Below are positions 1-6,116 of a stretch of DNA of 7,262 nucleotides, one piece after another. The DNA is from Alphaproteobacteria bacterium (GTDB lineage: Bacteria > Pseudomonadota > Alphaproteobacteria > Rickettsiales > UBA8987), in NCBI GenBank assembly GCA_023269645.1, contig JAHFPR010000051.1, positions 1 through 7,262 of the forward strand, read 5' to 3'. The translations under genes and the position numbers were made by a program. The notes under the pieces are model-generated. The model had not been told where the DNA came from. It was given only the letters and a program-made list of their open reading frames with translations, and did not search any database. Each line of letters begins with the position of its first letter. The stretch's first letter is position 1.

Positions 1-1
1 G

Positions 2-892
2 AAGCCGGACAAGAAAACGGCGGAAGGATATGTCGCTTCCGGAAAATATACCTGGAACAGCGGGATATTCCTGTTCTCGGCGGATCTTTATCTTTCCGAA
101 CTGATGGCCTACCAGCCTGAAATCGCTTCCCTCTCCGAGCACGTGGCGAAACACCGCAAGAAAGAATCGGATTTCATCCTGCTGGATGCCAAAACTTTCG
201 GTGCTATCCCCGCGCTTTCAATTGACTATGCCGTGATGGAGCATACGAAAAAGGCGGCGGTGGTTGCAGTGGATTGCGGCTGGAACGATGCCGGCGCGTG
301 GGATGCGCTGTGGCGGATCAAGGCAAAGGACAAAAACGGCAACGTGCTTTCCGGTGAAAGTTTCAACAAGGATACCAAAGACTGTTATATCGCTTGCGAC
401 GATGGTCCGCGTGTTGCCACGCTCGGCCTGAAAGACCTTATCATTGTTTCCACCAAGGATTGTGTTCTGGTGGCGGATAAGAGCCGTGCGCAGGATGTTC
501 GCCTTCTGGTGGATCAGGTGAAGCTGAGCCATCCTGATCTGGTGGAGCGTTATCGGCAGGAATACCGCCCGTGGGGTCACTATGATTCCATTGACTTCGG
601 AGGCCGTCATCAGGTAAAACGCATCACGGTGAAGCCCGGCGCGCGGCTTTCCCTGCAGATGCATTACCACCGCGCGGAACACTGGATAGTGGTGAGCGGA
701 ACGGCGCAAGTGGTGAAGGACGATGAAACTGTGGTGATCACGGAGAACCAGTCTATCTATATTCCCTACGGAACCAAGCACCGCATCGCCAATCCCGGCA
801 AGATTCCGCTGGAGATTATCGAGGTGCAATCCGGCTCCTACCTTGGAGAAGACGATATTGTGCGTTTCGACGATAATTATGGCCGTGCGTAA
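2..892 (+). CDS. algA: AlgA/ManC: mannose-6-phosphate isomerase / mannose-1-phosphate guanylyltransferase, 5' truncated
   Basis: This cytosolic enzyme converts fructose-6-phosphate to mannose-6-phosphate and also makes GDP-mannose from mannose-1-phosphate and GTP, feeding the GDP-mannuronate pool for alginate. The frame is open from base 2, giving 296 visible residues. AlgA homologues are about 480 residues, so roughly 185 N-terminal residues, including the nucleotide-binding signature, lie upstream. The first visible residues, KP, look like the end of the FVEKP pyrophosphorylase motif and are followed by YTWNSGIFLF. SIDYAVMEH (around 74-82) and GWNDAGAWDALW (around 93-104) belong to the nucleotidyltransferase domain. 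The type II isomerase cupin follows: RPWG at 189-192, QMHYHRAEHW from 219 with metal-ligand His/Glu, and a later His in GTKHR. The C-terminus DDIVRFDDNYGR is typical of the family. The gene overlaps algX by 14 nt. A plain manC from another polysaccharide pathway cannot be excluded from sequence, but the algX-algF neighbours favour alginate. Confidence 0.93.
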   Translation, partial: KPDKKTAEGYVASGKYTWNSGIFLFSADLYLSELMAYQPEIASLSEHVAKHRKKESDFILLDAKTFGAIPALSIDYAVMEHTKKAAVVAVDCGWNDAGAWDALWRIKAKDKNGNVLSGESFNKDTKDCYIACDDGPRVATLGLKDLIIVSTKDCVLVADKSRAQDVRLLVDQVKLSHPDLVERYRQEYRPWGHYDSIDFGGRHQVKRITVKPGARLSLQMHYHRAEHWIVVSGTAQVVKDDETVVITENQSIYIPYGTKHRIANPGKIPLEIIEVQSGSYLGEDDIVRFDDNYGRA

Positions 893-2294
893 TTGCGCAG
901 GAAGCCTGTTTGCTGTAGCGGTGCTTGTTGCCGCCGGGTTTTTCCTGTGTCCGCCTGCGGAGGCAAAGGGTAGCCTGGCCTACGAGTGCCCCTACCTTGG
1001 CGACCCTACGCGCCAGACGCTGGAGCCGATGACGCAGGGGCAGCAAGGGTGGTTCTTCCGCAAAACGGACTTCCGTGAAAATTTTGAGGTGCTGCCGGAT
1101 ACGGCAAAATATATGGCGCGCCTCGCAACAGCTTTCAAAAAGCAGGGCGCGCAACTGATGATCATGCCCGTGCCGCCCCGCATTATGGGAGCGATCAAAT
1201 ACACCGTGAAGGATCAGCAGTTCCAGAATAGCTACGATCTTGAAGCAGCCAAAGCGAGCTTCGCGGGATTCCTCAAGCAGATTGAGGATACCGGCGTGAC
1301 GGTGGTGGATTTGCGGGATGTCAGCCTGTCTGAAACGGACAAGCAGCATTTCTTCTTCAAGCGCGACGTGCACTGGACAACCTACGGTGCAAATCTGGCG
1401 GCAAAACGTGTCGGCGAAACCGTCCGGAAAATGCCCGACCACAATACCACCGGTGAGGCGAAATACCATTCCGAGCAGATCGATTCTGACCTTCTGGAAT
1501 CCAAGATGGCACTGGAAATCCAGCAGCTCTGCAAAAGTACCGTGCCGCTGGAGGAAATGCCGGGCTTCACCACCACGCTGGTTTCCAGCGGAGCGGCAGG
1601 CGAGGATGCGCTGTTCGGCGACAGCACCGCAGAAAAAATGATTGTGCTGGGTTCCAGCTACAGCGCGGGCGAGAAATTCAATTTCGCGGGGTTCCTCTCG
1701 GAATTCAGCGGGATGGAGGTGGCGAATTTTGCCATCAGCGGCGGCCAGCTTTTCAACGCGATTATTTCCTACACCTCCCTGCCGGAGGCAGAACGTCTGC
1801 ACCCAAGGGTGGTGCTGTGGGAGGCACTCTCGCACTATGATTTCAACGAGGGCGGCAGCAAGTTCCGGCAGCTTATCCCGGCCATTTACGGGGAATGCAA
1901 AAAGGAAAACGCCGTGCTTTCCAGGGAATTCCATCTGGATGGGAACACCCAGCCCCTTATCCTCCAGGTTCCGAAAGAGAAAAACATTCAGGGCAAAAAA
2001 TACTTCCTGTTCATCAACACCTCCAGCAAGGACGTGGTGAAATTCACCCTCGATCTCGACCATGCGGATGGCGACGGCGAGTGGATCACCATTGACCGCA
2101 CCGATCACTTCACCAGCACCGGGCGTTTCTTTCTGGAACTGAACGACGAGCTTTCCGCGCCGCTGACAAGCGTTACCATTTCCAATATGCCGGAAGCAAG
2201 GGGCACGATGGAAGTGCGCCTCTGCCAATCGCCGGAGGGGGAAGAAGAAGCTGCGGAAGTACCCACGAAAACTACCACCACTGCAACCCCTTAA
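879..2294 (+). CDS. algX: AlgX: periplasmic alginate O-acetyltransferase (SGNH-like domain plus carbohydrate-binding module)
   Basis: AlgX acetylates mannuronate residues of alginate in the periplasm and, in Pseudomonas, contacts AlgK in the export complex. From ATG 879 the protein is 471 residues, close to the family's roughly 474. It starts with a signal peptide (MAVRN, then a hydrophobic stretch, likely cleavage after AEA at residue 29). An in-frame TTG at 843 would add 12 residues and spoil that signal, so 879 is preferred. No strong Shine-Dalgarno sequence is visible, and the 14-nt overlap with algA suggests translational coupling. The SGNH-like domain has GWFFRKTDFR near 57-66, the catalytic DVHW motif (Asp163, His165) and the nucleophile region GSSYS (Ser260 most likely). 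Residues about 355-452 match the C-terminal carbohydrate-binding domain. The mature protein has exactly four cysteines (37, 218, 340, 449), placed like the two disulfides known for AlgX. The acidic and Thr-rich tail (about 453-471) is unusual. AlgJ is less likely because it lacks the C-terminal binding domain. Confidence 0.88.
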   Translation: MAVRNCAGSLFAVAVLVAAGFFLCPPAEAKGSLAYECPYLGDPTRQTLEPMTQGQQGWFFRKTDFRENFEVLPDTAKYMARLATAFKKQGAQLMIMPVPPRIMGAIKYTVKDQQFQNSYDLEAAKASFAGFLKQIEDTGVTVVDLRDVSLSETDKQHFFFKRDVHWTTYGANLAAKRVGETVRKMPDHNTTGEAKYHSEQIDSDLLESKMALEIQQLCKSTVPLEEMPGFTTTLVSSGAAGEDALFGDSTAEKMIVLGSSYSAGEKFNFAGFLSEFSGMEVANFAISGGQLFNAIISYTSLPEAERLHPRVVLWEALSHYDFNEGGSKFRQLIPAIYGECKKENAVLSREFHLDGNTQPLILQVPKEKNIQGKKYFLFINTSSKDVVKFTLDLDHADGDGEWITIDRTDHFTSTGRFFLELNDELSAPLTSVTISNMPEARGTMEVRLCQSPEGEEEAAEVPTKTTTTATP

Positions 2295-2309
2295 CCGAAG
2301 GAGCCTGCC

Positions 2310-2942
2310 ATGAAACACCTGCATCGTTTTCTTGCCATCATCGCCCTTATCCTGCCCTGCGCGGCGCAGGCCAATGATGCGGCACTCTATGACCCCGCGC
2401 CTCCGGCGGATGCGGCGTTTGTGCGCGTCATCAATGCCAGCGGCGAGGCCAAGGTGAATGCAAACCTGAGCGGCATCAGCTTCAGCAATGTCGCGTATCC
2501 GGAAGTTTCCGGTTATTATGTCGTGAAGCAGGGTGAGAGCGAATTCCAGGCCGGAGAAAAACACGAGAAAGTGACCATCGCGCCCGCGAAATACTACACC
2601 ATCGCCGTGCTTCCGGAAAATAAAATCAAGGTATTCGAGGATGATCTGGTGAAGAACCCGACCAAAGCCCGCGTCTATTTCTATAACCTTTCCAATGCTG
2701 CTTCCGCCAGCCTCTATGCGCCGGAACACAAGGCGGACATTATCAGCGACGTGAAGCCGGGAGAAAGCAAATCGCGGGAAGTCAACGCGCTGACGCTGCA
2801 ACTGACCATCAAGGCGGATGGCAAGGATGCCAAGGCACTGGATAAAGTCATCCTGAAGCGTCGCGCCGGTTATACTGCGGTAGTTGCGGGAAAGAAAGAA
2901 GACCCCAAGGCATTCGCGGTTGAAAATTCGGTTCAGCGTTAG
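2310..2942 (+). CDS. algF: AlgF: periplasmic alginate O-acetylation accessory protein
   Basis: AlgF is required for alginate O-acetylation in Pseudomonas. It is a periplasmic protein without a known catalytic site that works with the AlgI/AlgJ/AlgX acetylation machinery. This product is 210 residues, against about 216 for the Pseudomonas protein. A signal peptide ends at AQA (residue 21). The mature N-terminus has the family-typical run ALYDPAPPADAAFVRVINAS, followed by beta-rich sequence with a second half starting near KARVYFYNLSNA (about 118-129), consistent with a two-domain beta-sandwich protein. The start is well supported by AAGGAG at 2298-2303, 6 nt before the ATG. The gene follows algX by 15 nt, so the two are almost certainly co-transcribed. 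Their adjacency is itself strong support for both calls. No truncation or odd residue was seen. Confidence 0.87.
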   Translation: MKHLHRFLAIIALILPCAAQANDAALYDPAPPADAAFVRVINASGEAKVNANLSGISFSNVAYPEVSGYYVVKQGESEFQAGEKHEKVTIAPAKYYTIAVLPENKIKVFEDDLVKNPTKARVYFYNLSNAASASLYAPEHKADIISDVKPGESKSREVNALTLQLTIKADGKDAKALDKVILKRRAGYTAVVAGKKEDPKAFAVENSVQR

Positions 2943-2963
2943 GTTTTAATACAGGTTCACCCC

Positions 2964-5420
2964 ATGCGCTTTCGTTCGTTACTGCTTTTGATGGCCGCGC
3001 TGCTGATGCTCGCCGGAGAGGCGCGCGCGGAAGTGCATGGGGCGGTGTTGCAAGCACCGGAGCTTTATATCGCGCCACCCGGTAATGATTTCGGCAAGCA
3101 CTGCACCTGGAGCAGGGGCAAGGTGGATATTGCGACTCCGGAAGATCAGGCATCGCCGGAAGCACTCTACAATCGCGGTATATTCTATCTTGATGGTGAT
3201 CTCAAAACGCTTCCCGACCCGCAGAAGGCGGCGGCGTTGTTCCAGAAGGTGGCATCGGGAAATTCCCGGTTTTCCTGGATGGCGAAAGTGCAGCAGGCGA
3301 TGACGCTGCTTAACGCGGCGGTTGGGATGCCTTCCCAGGAGAAAAAGAAGGCACTTATTCAGGATGCTATTTCCATTCTGAAAGGCGCGCTCAAGGATAA
3401 CAAGGAAACCGTGCTCTATACTCTGGGGCAGGCCTACGCGCGGGACGAAAATTTTGTGGTGGCTGCGAACTACTATCGCCAGAGTGCGGCGGCGGGGCAC
3501 GTGCGCGCCTCGCTCGCACTGCTCAACCTGCATTTCAAGGGGTTGGTGAAATTTTCCAGTCCCGAAGAAGCCGAGCGTCTGCTGAAATGGTCGCAGAATC
3601 TTCTGCTCACCACCCTCGCGCAGAATAAGTGCGACGATCTCTTTACGTTCGTAAAAATGTATTATGACCAGGAGCTTGGTGTGGAAAACAAGAAGCTGGC
3701 TGCGCAGTGGATGGAAGTCGCCGCGCAGGCAGGCGATACACATTCCATGCTGTACCTTGGGCTGATGTATGACCGTGGCCTTGGTCTGGAGCCGGATAAG
3801 AAACGCGCCATGCAGTTCTGGAAAGATGCAGCGGAGCGCGGCAGTGCCGAAGGTATGTTCCATTATGGGCGGAACATGGCGATGGGCGGCACAACGAAAC
3901 AGGCGAAAGAAGATGGTTTGCAGTGGCTTGTGGAATCGGCGCGGCGCGGCCACAAAAAGGCGATCGAATCCCTGGCGCGCATTTACCTTGGCAAGAACGG
4001 CAACACCCCGCAGCCGGAAAAGGCCTTTGTGCTGCTCAAGGATGCTGCTGCCAAAAAACTGCTCATGCCGAAATATATTTATGAATACGCTGTGCTTTAT
4101 GAGTATGGCCAGGGCACAAAGCAGAATTATGTTGAAGCCCTCCGCTATTACAAGGAGGCGGCGGAAGCGGGCAATCTCGATGCCACGGTGAAAATCGGCG
4201 ATTTCTATAAATACGGCGTTAGCGGCATGGCTGCGGAACCGGTGAAATCCTACCGTTTCTACCGCCTGGGCGCAGACCTCGGCAGCGCGGACGCGATGGA
4301 GGCACTTTCCGAGAATTATGCTTGCGCTATCGGCAAGGAAAAAAATAAGGAATGGGCGAATTTCTGGCGTGCAAAGGCGGAATACGCAGGCTCGCAGGAA
4401 GTGATTGACCATGTGTTGGACGGGCTGGTGCGCGAGGGAACGCCCGCCAGTATGCAGAAGGCGATACAATTGCTGTGGCGCAGGATCGCCATGAACAGCC
4501 GCACCGCAATGGTCACGCTTGGCATGATCTACCAGGATGGACTCGGCGGCATTCCGCGCAATCCGGAACTGGCGCAGCAATGGCTGGATCGCGCGATAGA
4601 AGAAGGCCAGGGGCAGGATGTGGGGCTTGTGGCGCGGGCGAAATTGCTGCTTCGGAATCCTTCCGAGGAACAGGCGAAGCAAGCGGTGACGCTGCTTGAA
4701 AAGGCGGTGGAACTGGATAACGACGAGGCATCCTATATGCTGGCGAAAGTCTATACGCCCGGTGTGCCGGGAGTTGGTGCGGATCAGGTGCGTTCCCGCG
4801 TGTTCCTGCTGGGCGCGGCGCAGGCGCGCAATCCGCGTGCGATGCTGGATCTTGCGCGCGCGCTTGAAAATACTGACCGCGCCGGGGCACTCTCCTGGAT
4901 GGAGAAAGCTGCGGAATATGGCAGCCTCGAAGCCATGTTCCTGCTGGCCAGGGCATACCATGAGGGTGCATGGCTGAAGCAGGACGAGGCGAAAGCCGAA
5001 TTCTGGACGAAAAAGGCGATGCTGCGTTATCCCTGCCGCCCGGAGCATCGTTATCTGCTGGCGCGCGCATATGCCGAAGGGGTCGGGGTCAAGCAGGATG
5101 GAGCGAAGGCACTTGAGATTCTGCAGGATATAGCGGATACCGGCGAAGTGGAAGCCATGCTGGAGATCGGCTATATCTATCTTTACGGCAGGGGCATGAA
5201 CGTGGACGAGGCTAAAGCACTGGAGTGGTTCCGGAAAGCGGCGGATCTCGGCAACACGGAAGCGATGATGAAGCTCGGAAATGCTTACGCCGTGGGGCTT
5301 GGCGTACCGCAGGATGAGGCCGCTGCCAAGCAATGGTGGAAGAAAGCTGCGGATGCCGGAAACGCCAAAGCGGCCACTACCTTCAGGTTTTCCTTCGACG
5401 AACCAGCCACAAAGCAGTAA
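2964..5420 (+). CDS. Exported Sel1-repeat protein, possible AlgK-like periplasmic scaffold
   Basis: The product is 818 residues with an N-terminal signal peptide (MRFRSLLLLMAALLMLAG, likely cleavage after ARA at residue 22). Almost all of the rest is built from Sel1/TPR-like helical repeats of about 36 residues. Clear units begin near 261, 297, 369, 406, 513, 656, 693, 729 and 765, with the pattern A-x-x-x-L-G-x-x-Y-x-x-G followed by A-x-x-W-x-x-x-A-A-x-x-G. Weaker units fill the gaps, so a dozen or more are likely. Such solenoids bind partner proteins and have no enzymatic role. In Pseudomonas the alginate locus encodes AlgK, an outer-membrane lipoprotein of about 475 residues with Sel1/TPR-like repeats that links AlgX to the AlgE porin. 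This protein is much longer and has no lipobox cysteine, so it is not a plain AlgK orthologue. It starts 21 nt after algF with only a weak Shine-Dalgarno (CAGG at 2952-2955). Sel1 repeat content is certain. The scaffold role is inferred from context. Confidence 0.85.
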   Translation: MRFRSLLLLMAALLMLAGEARAEVHGAVLQAPELYIAPPGNDFGKHCTWSRGKVDIATPEDQASPEALYNRGIFYLDGDLKTLPDPQKAAALFQKVASGNSRFSWMAKVQQAMTLLNAAVGMPSQEKKKALIQDAISILKGALKDNKETVLYTLGQAYARDENFVVAANYYRQSAAAGHVRASLALLNLHFKGLVKFSSPEEAERLLKWSQNLLLTTLAQNKCDDLFTFVKMYYDQELGVENKKLAAQWMEVAAQAGDTHSMLYLGLMYDRGLGLEPDKKRAMQFWKDAAERGSAEGMFHYGRNMAMGGTTKQAKEDGLQWLVESARRGHKKAIESLARIYLGKNGNTPQPEKAFVLLKDAAAKKLLMPKYIYEYAVLYEYGQGTKQNYVEALRYYKEAAEAGNLDATVKIGDFYKYGVSGMAAEPVKSYRFYRLGADLGSADAMEALSENYACAIGKEKNKEWANFWRAKAEYAGSQEVIDHVLDGLVREGTPASMQKAIQLLWRRIAMNSRTAMVTLGMIYQDGLGGIPRNPELAQQWLDRAIEEGQGQDVGLVARAKLLLRNPSEEQAKQAVTLLEKAVELDNDEASYMLAKVYTPGVPGVGADQVRSRVFLLGAAQARNPRAMLDLARALENTDRAGALSWMEKAAEYGSLEAMFLLARAYHEGAWLKQDEAKAEFWTKKAMLRYPCRPEHRYLLARAYAEGVGVKQDGAKALEILQDIADTGEVEAMLEIGYIYLYGRGMNVDEAKALEWFRKAADLGNTEAMMKLGNAYAVGLGVPQDEAAAKQWWKKAADAGNAKAATTFRFSFDEPATKQ

Positions 5421-5426
5421 ACAATA

Positions 5427-5489
5427 GGGGGGGACTTCCTGCCTCGCCTTCGCTGGGGTAAACTCAGACGAAGGTTGGGGAGGGGAGGT
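5427..5489. repeat. G-run and long imperfect palindrome, REP-like
   Basis: Seven G residues (5427-5433) lead into a region that folds back on itself. The outer arm ACTTCC (5434-5439) faces GGAGGT (5484-5489) with one wobble. A strong inner stem pairs CCTTCG (5447-5452) with CGAAGG (5469-5474) and continues as CTGGG/CTCAG around a GTAAA loop with one bulged A at 5468. It lies just after the last gene of the operon and has no T-run. It could be a transcript-stabilising or Rho-assisted 3' structure, or one copy of a dispersed palindromic repeat. A single copy cannot distinguish these. Confidence 0.55.
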
Positions 5490-5504
5490 AGATACGCCCT
5501 GAAA

Positions 5505-5531
5505 AACCATGCCAGACGGTATGGCATGGTG
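5505..5531. terminator. Perfect hairpin; terminator-like only when read on the - strand
   Basis: ACCATGCCA (5506-5514) and TGGCATGGT (5522-5530) form a perfect 9-bp stem with a 7-nt loop. On the + strand the next bases (GCTTGCG) are not T-rich, so it would be a poor intrinsic terminator for the alg operon. On the - strand the stem is followed directly by a run of T (complement of AAAA at 5502-5505), the classical arrangement. No - strand gene lies on either side, so its role is unclear. It may simply protect the 3' end of the operon transcript. Confidence 0.4.
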
Positions 5532-5634
5532 CTTGCGTATTCTCCCAGGAAATTGTTACTGAAGTAGAAAATCGAAGGCTAAAATTTTACTAAAAAATTA
5601 CCTGTATTCGGCGCAACTTCAATACGATAAGCAA

Positions 5635-5663
5635 TTGACATACAAGATTTTATTTGCTATAGT
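5635..5663 (+). promoter_or_regulatory. Near-consensus sigma70-type promoter with extended -10
   Basis: The -35 box TTGACA (5635-5640) is a perfect match. After a 17-bp spacer comes TATAGT (5658-5663), one mismatch from TATAAT, preceded by TGC at 5655-5657 as an extended -10. Transcription should start near 5669-5671. It points toward the relic frame at 5830 and the RTX lyase at 6117, leaving a leader of about 450 nt before the lyase. No other good promoter was found closer to 6117. It may originally have driven the now-broken gene at 5830. Confidence 0.75.
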
Positions 5664-5829
5664 GCTCCTTATCGGCTGAAGGGGGAACTTCTGATTATTC
5701 TTTTAATGTATTCCTGTTTTTCTATCCCACTTTACCGATGCGCGCGCGTATAGGGGTATGTGTGCGGTCTATGACATAGGGAAGCCTGCAAGGCTCCTGC
5801 AAACCAGATCCGCTAAAGGGGAGGGGTAT

Positions 5830-5957
5830 ATGGTTTTATTCAACGTACATGACTGCGATGCCAAAGGTGACGGCATTACTCGTGATAAATCACCATAGAA
5901 AAAGCCACGAATGCCACGGCAATAGCCGTGGGCAAGACGCTGTCTGTCGTAATGATC
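5830..5957 (+). pseudogene. Frameshifted relic of an AlgE-type mannuronan C5-epimerase or related beta-helix protein N-terminus
   Basis: An ATG at 5830 has a purine-rich ribosome binding site (AAGGGGAGG, ending 5 nt upstream). It opens a 22-codon frame reading MVLFNVHDCDAKGDGITRDK before a TAG at 5896-5898. This matches the conserved start of AlgE-type C5-epimerases and other pectate-lyase-superfamily proteins (from memory, YNVKDFGALGDGVSDD in AlgE). Shifting frame just before the stop, from 5892, gives TIEKATNATAIAVGKTLSVV, which aligns with the next part of that family (D-D-x-x-A-I-Q-x-A-I-D-A-A-x-A-A-G-G-G-T-V). That frame closes with TGA at 5958. Two frames in the right order with the expected spacing argue for a decayed gene. 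AlgE epimerases carry no N-terminal signal and are exported by type I secretion like the RTX lyase downstream. A chance match or an unrelated small peptide remains possible. The rest of the enzyme is absent. Confidence 0.55.
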
Positions 5958-5981
5958 TGATGTTACGTGGCAGGCGTTTTT
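5912..5981 (+). other. Leader region with competing stem-loops and a T-run
   Basis: CCACGGC (5914-5920) and GCCGTGG (5925-5931) form a perfect 7-bp stem with a 4-nt loop. The overlapping TGCCACG (5912-5918) can instead pair with CGTGGCA (5966-5972). CGTAA (5948-5952) can pair with TTACG (5963-5967). GGCG and five T follow at 5973-5981. Mutually exclusive stems before a T-run are the layout of a transcription attenuator, but this stretch overlaps the relic coding frame and the structure may be incidental. Confidence 0.25.
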
Positions 5982-6004
5982 AAGAAGGGGAGGGGGAACG
6001 GGGG

Positions 6005-6029
6005 GCATCGCATTATATCGCGGCATCGC
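6005..6029 (+). repeat. Short direct repeat GCATCGC, two copies
   Basis: GCATCGC occurs at 6005-6011 and again at 6023-6029, an 18-bp period, in the leader of the lyase gene. Direct repeats about two helical turns apart can be regulator sites, but seven bases is short and no known operator was recognised. Confidence 0.25.
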
Positions 6030-6067
6030 TTGATCTCTGTTTATTGTTAATAAGTGCCACCGATTAT

Positions 6068-6085
6068 GGCGGAAAATCCGCCTTT
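6068..6085 (+). other. Perfect 6-bp stem-loop upstream of the lyase start
   Basis: GGCGGA (6068-6073) and TCCGCC (6077-6082) form a perfect GC-rich stem with an AAA loop, followed by only three T. It ends 21 nt before the lyase Shine-Dalgarno site and does not sequester it. It could slow transcription or protect the mRNA end. It is too weak to call a terminator. Confidence 0.35.
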
Positions 6086-6103
6086 CCGGAATGGCGAAGC
6101 TAT

Positions 6104-6109
6104 AGGGGA
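6104..6109 (+). promoter_or_regulatory. Ribosome binding site of the RTX lyase gene
   Basis: AGGGGA lies 7 nt before the ATG at 6117. This decides the start: an in-frame ATG at 6066 and a GTG at 6054 have no comparable site, and an in-frame TAA at 6051-6053 limits any longer form. Confidence 0.7.
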
Positions 6110-6116
6110 ACGCATC

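Larger units (their letters stand above)
5421..6116. other. Intergenic region between the alg operon and the RTX lyase gene
   Basis: About 700 bases hold no intact recognisable gene. From left to right they contain a G-run with a long imperfect palindrome, a perfect 9-bp hairpin, an AT-rich stretch (about 5560-5665) ending in a strong sigma70-type promoter, an unrecognised leader (about 5670-5829), a frameshifted relic with its own ribosome binding site, and further small hairpins before the lyase start. No tRNA, known riboswitch or insertion sequence was recognised. Each supportable element is listed separately. Confidence 0.7.

Noticed and set aside
843..878. TTG start at 843 for AlgX
   Set aside because: It adds 12 residues that break the signal-peptide layout. 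ATG 879 gives a normal signal and a family-typical length.
939..965. Lipoprotein signal in AlgX (Cys in FFLCPP)
   Set aside because: The residues before Cys are FFL, which do not fit a lipobox. The AEA site just after fits ordinary signal peptidase cleavage.
816..2801. 661-codon open frame on the - strand opposite algX and algF
   Set aside because: It spans two well-supported + strand genes and their junction and has no recognisable family or signal.
2979..5510. 843-codon open frame on the - strand opposite the Sel1 gene
   Set aside because: It mirrors a + strand gene with a signal peptide and clear repeats. Its translation is rich in His, Arg and Pro with no domain, as expected of an antisense shadow in GC-rich coding sequence.
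5738..5779. 13-residue open frame in the leader
   Set aside because: It is very short, has no clear Shine-Dalgarno sequence and resembles nothing recognised.
6066..6116. Upstream in-frame ATG start at 6066 for the lyase
   Set aside because: It has no ribosome binding site and would put codons through the 6068-6082 hairpin. The added residues are not hydrophobic, so it would not supply a signal peptide.
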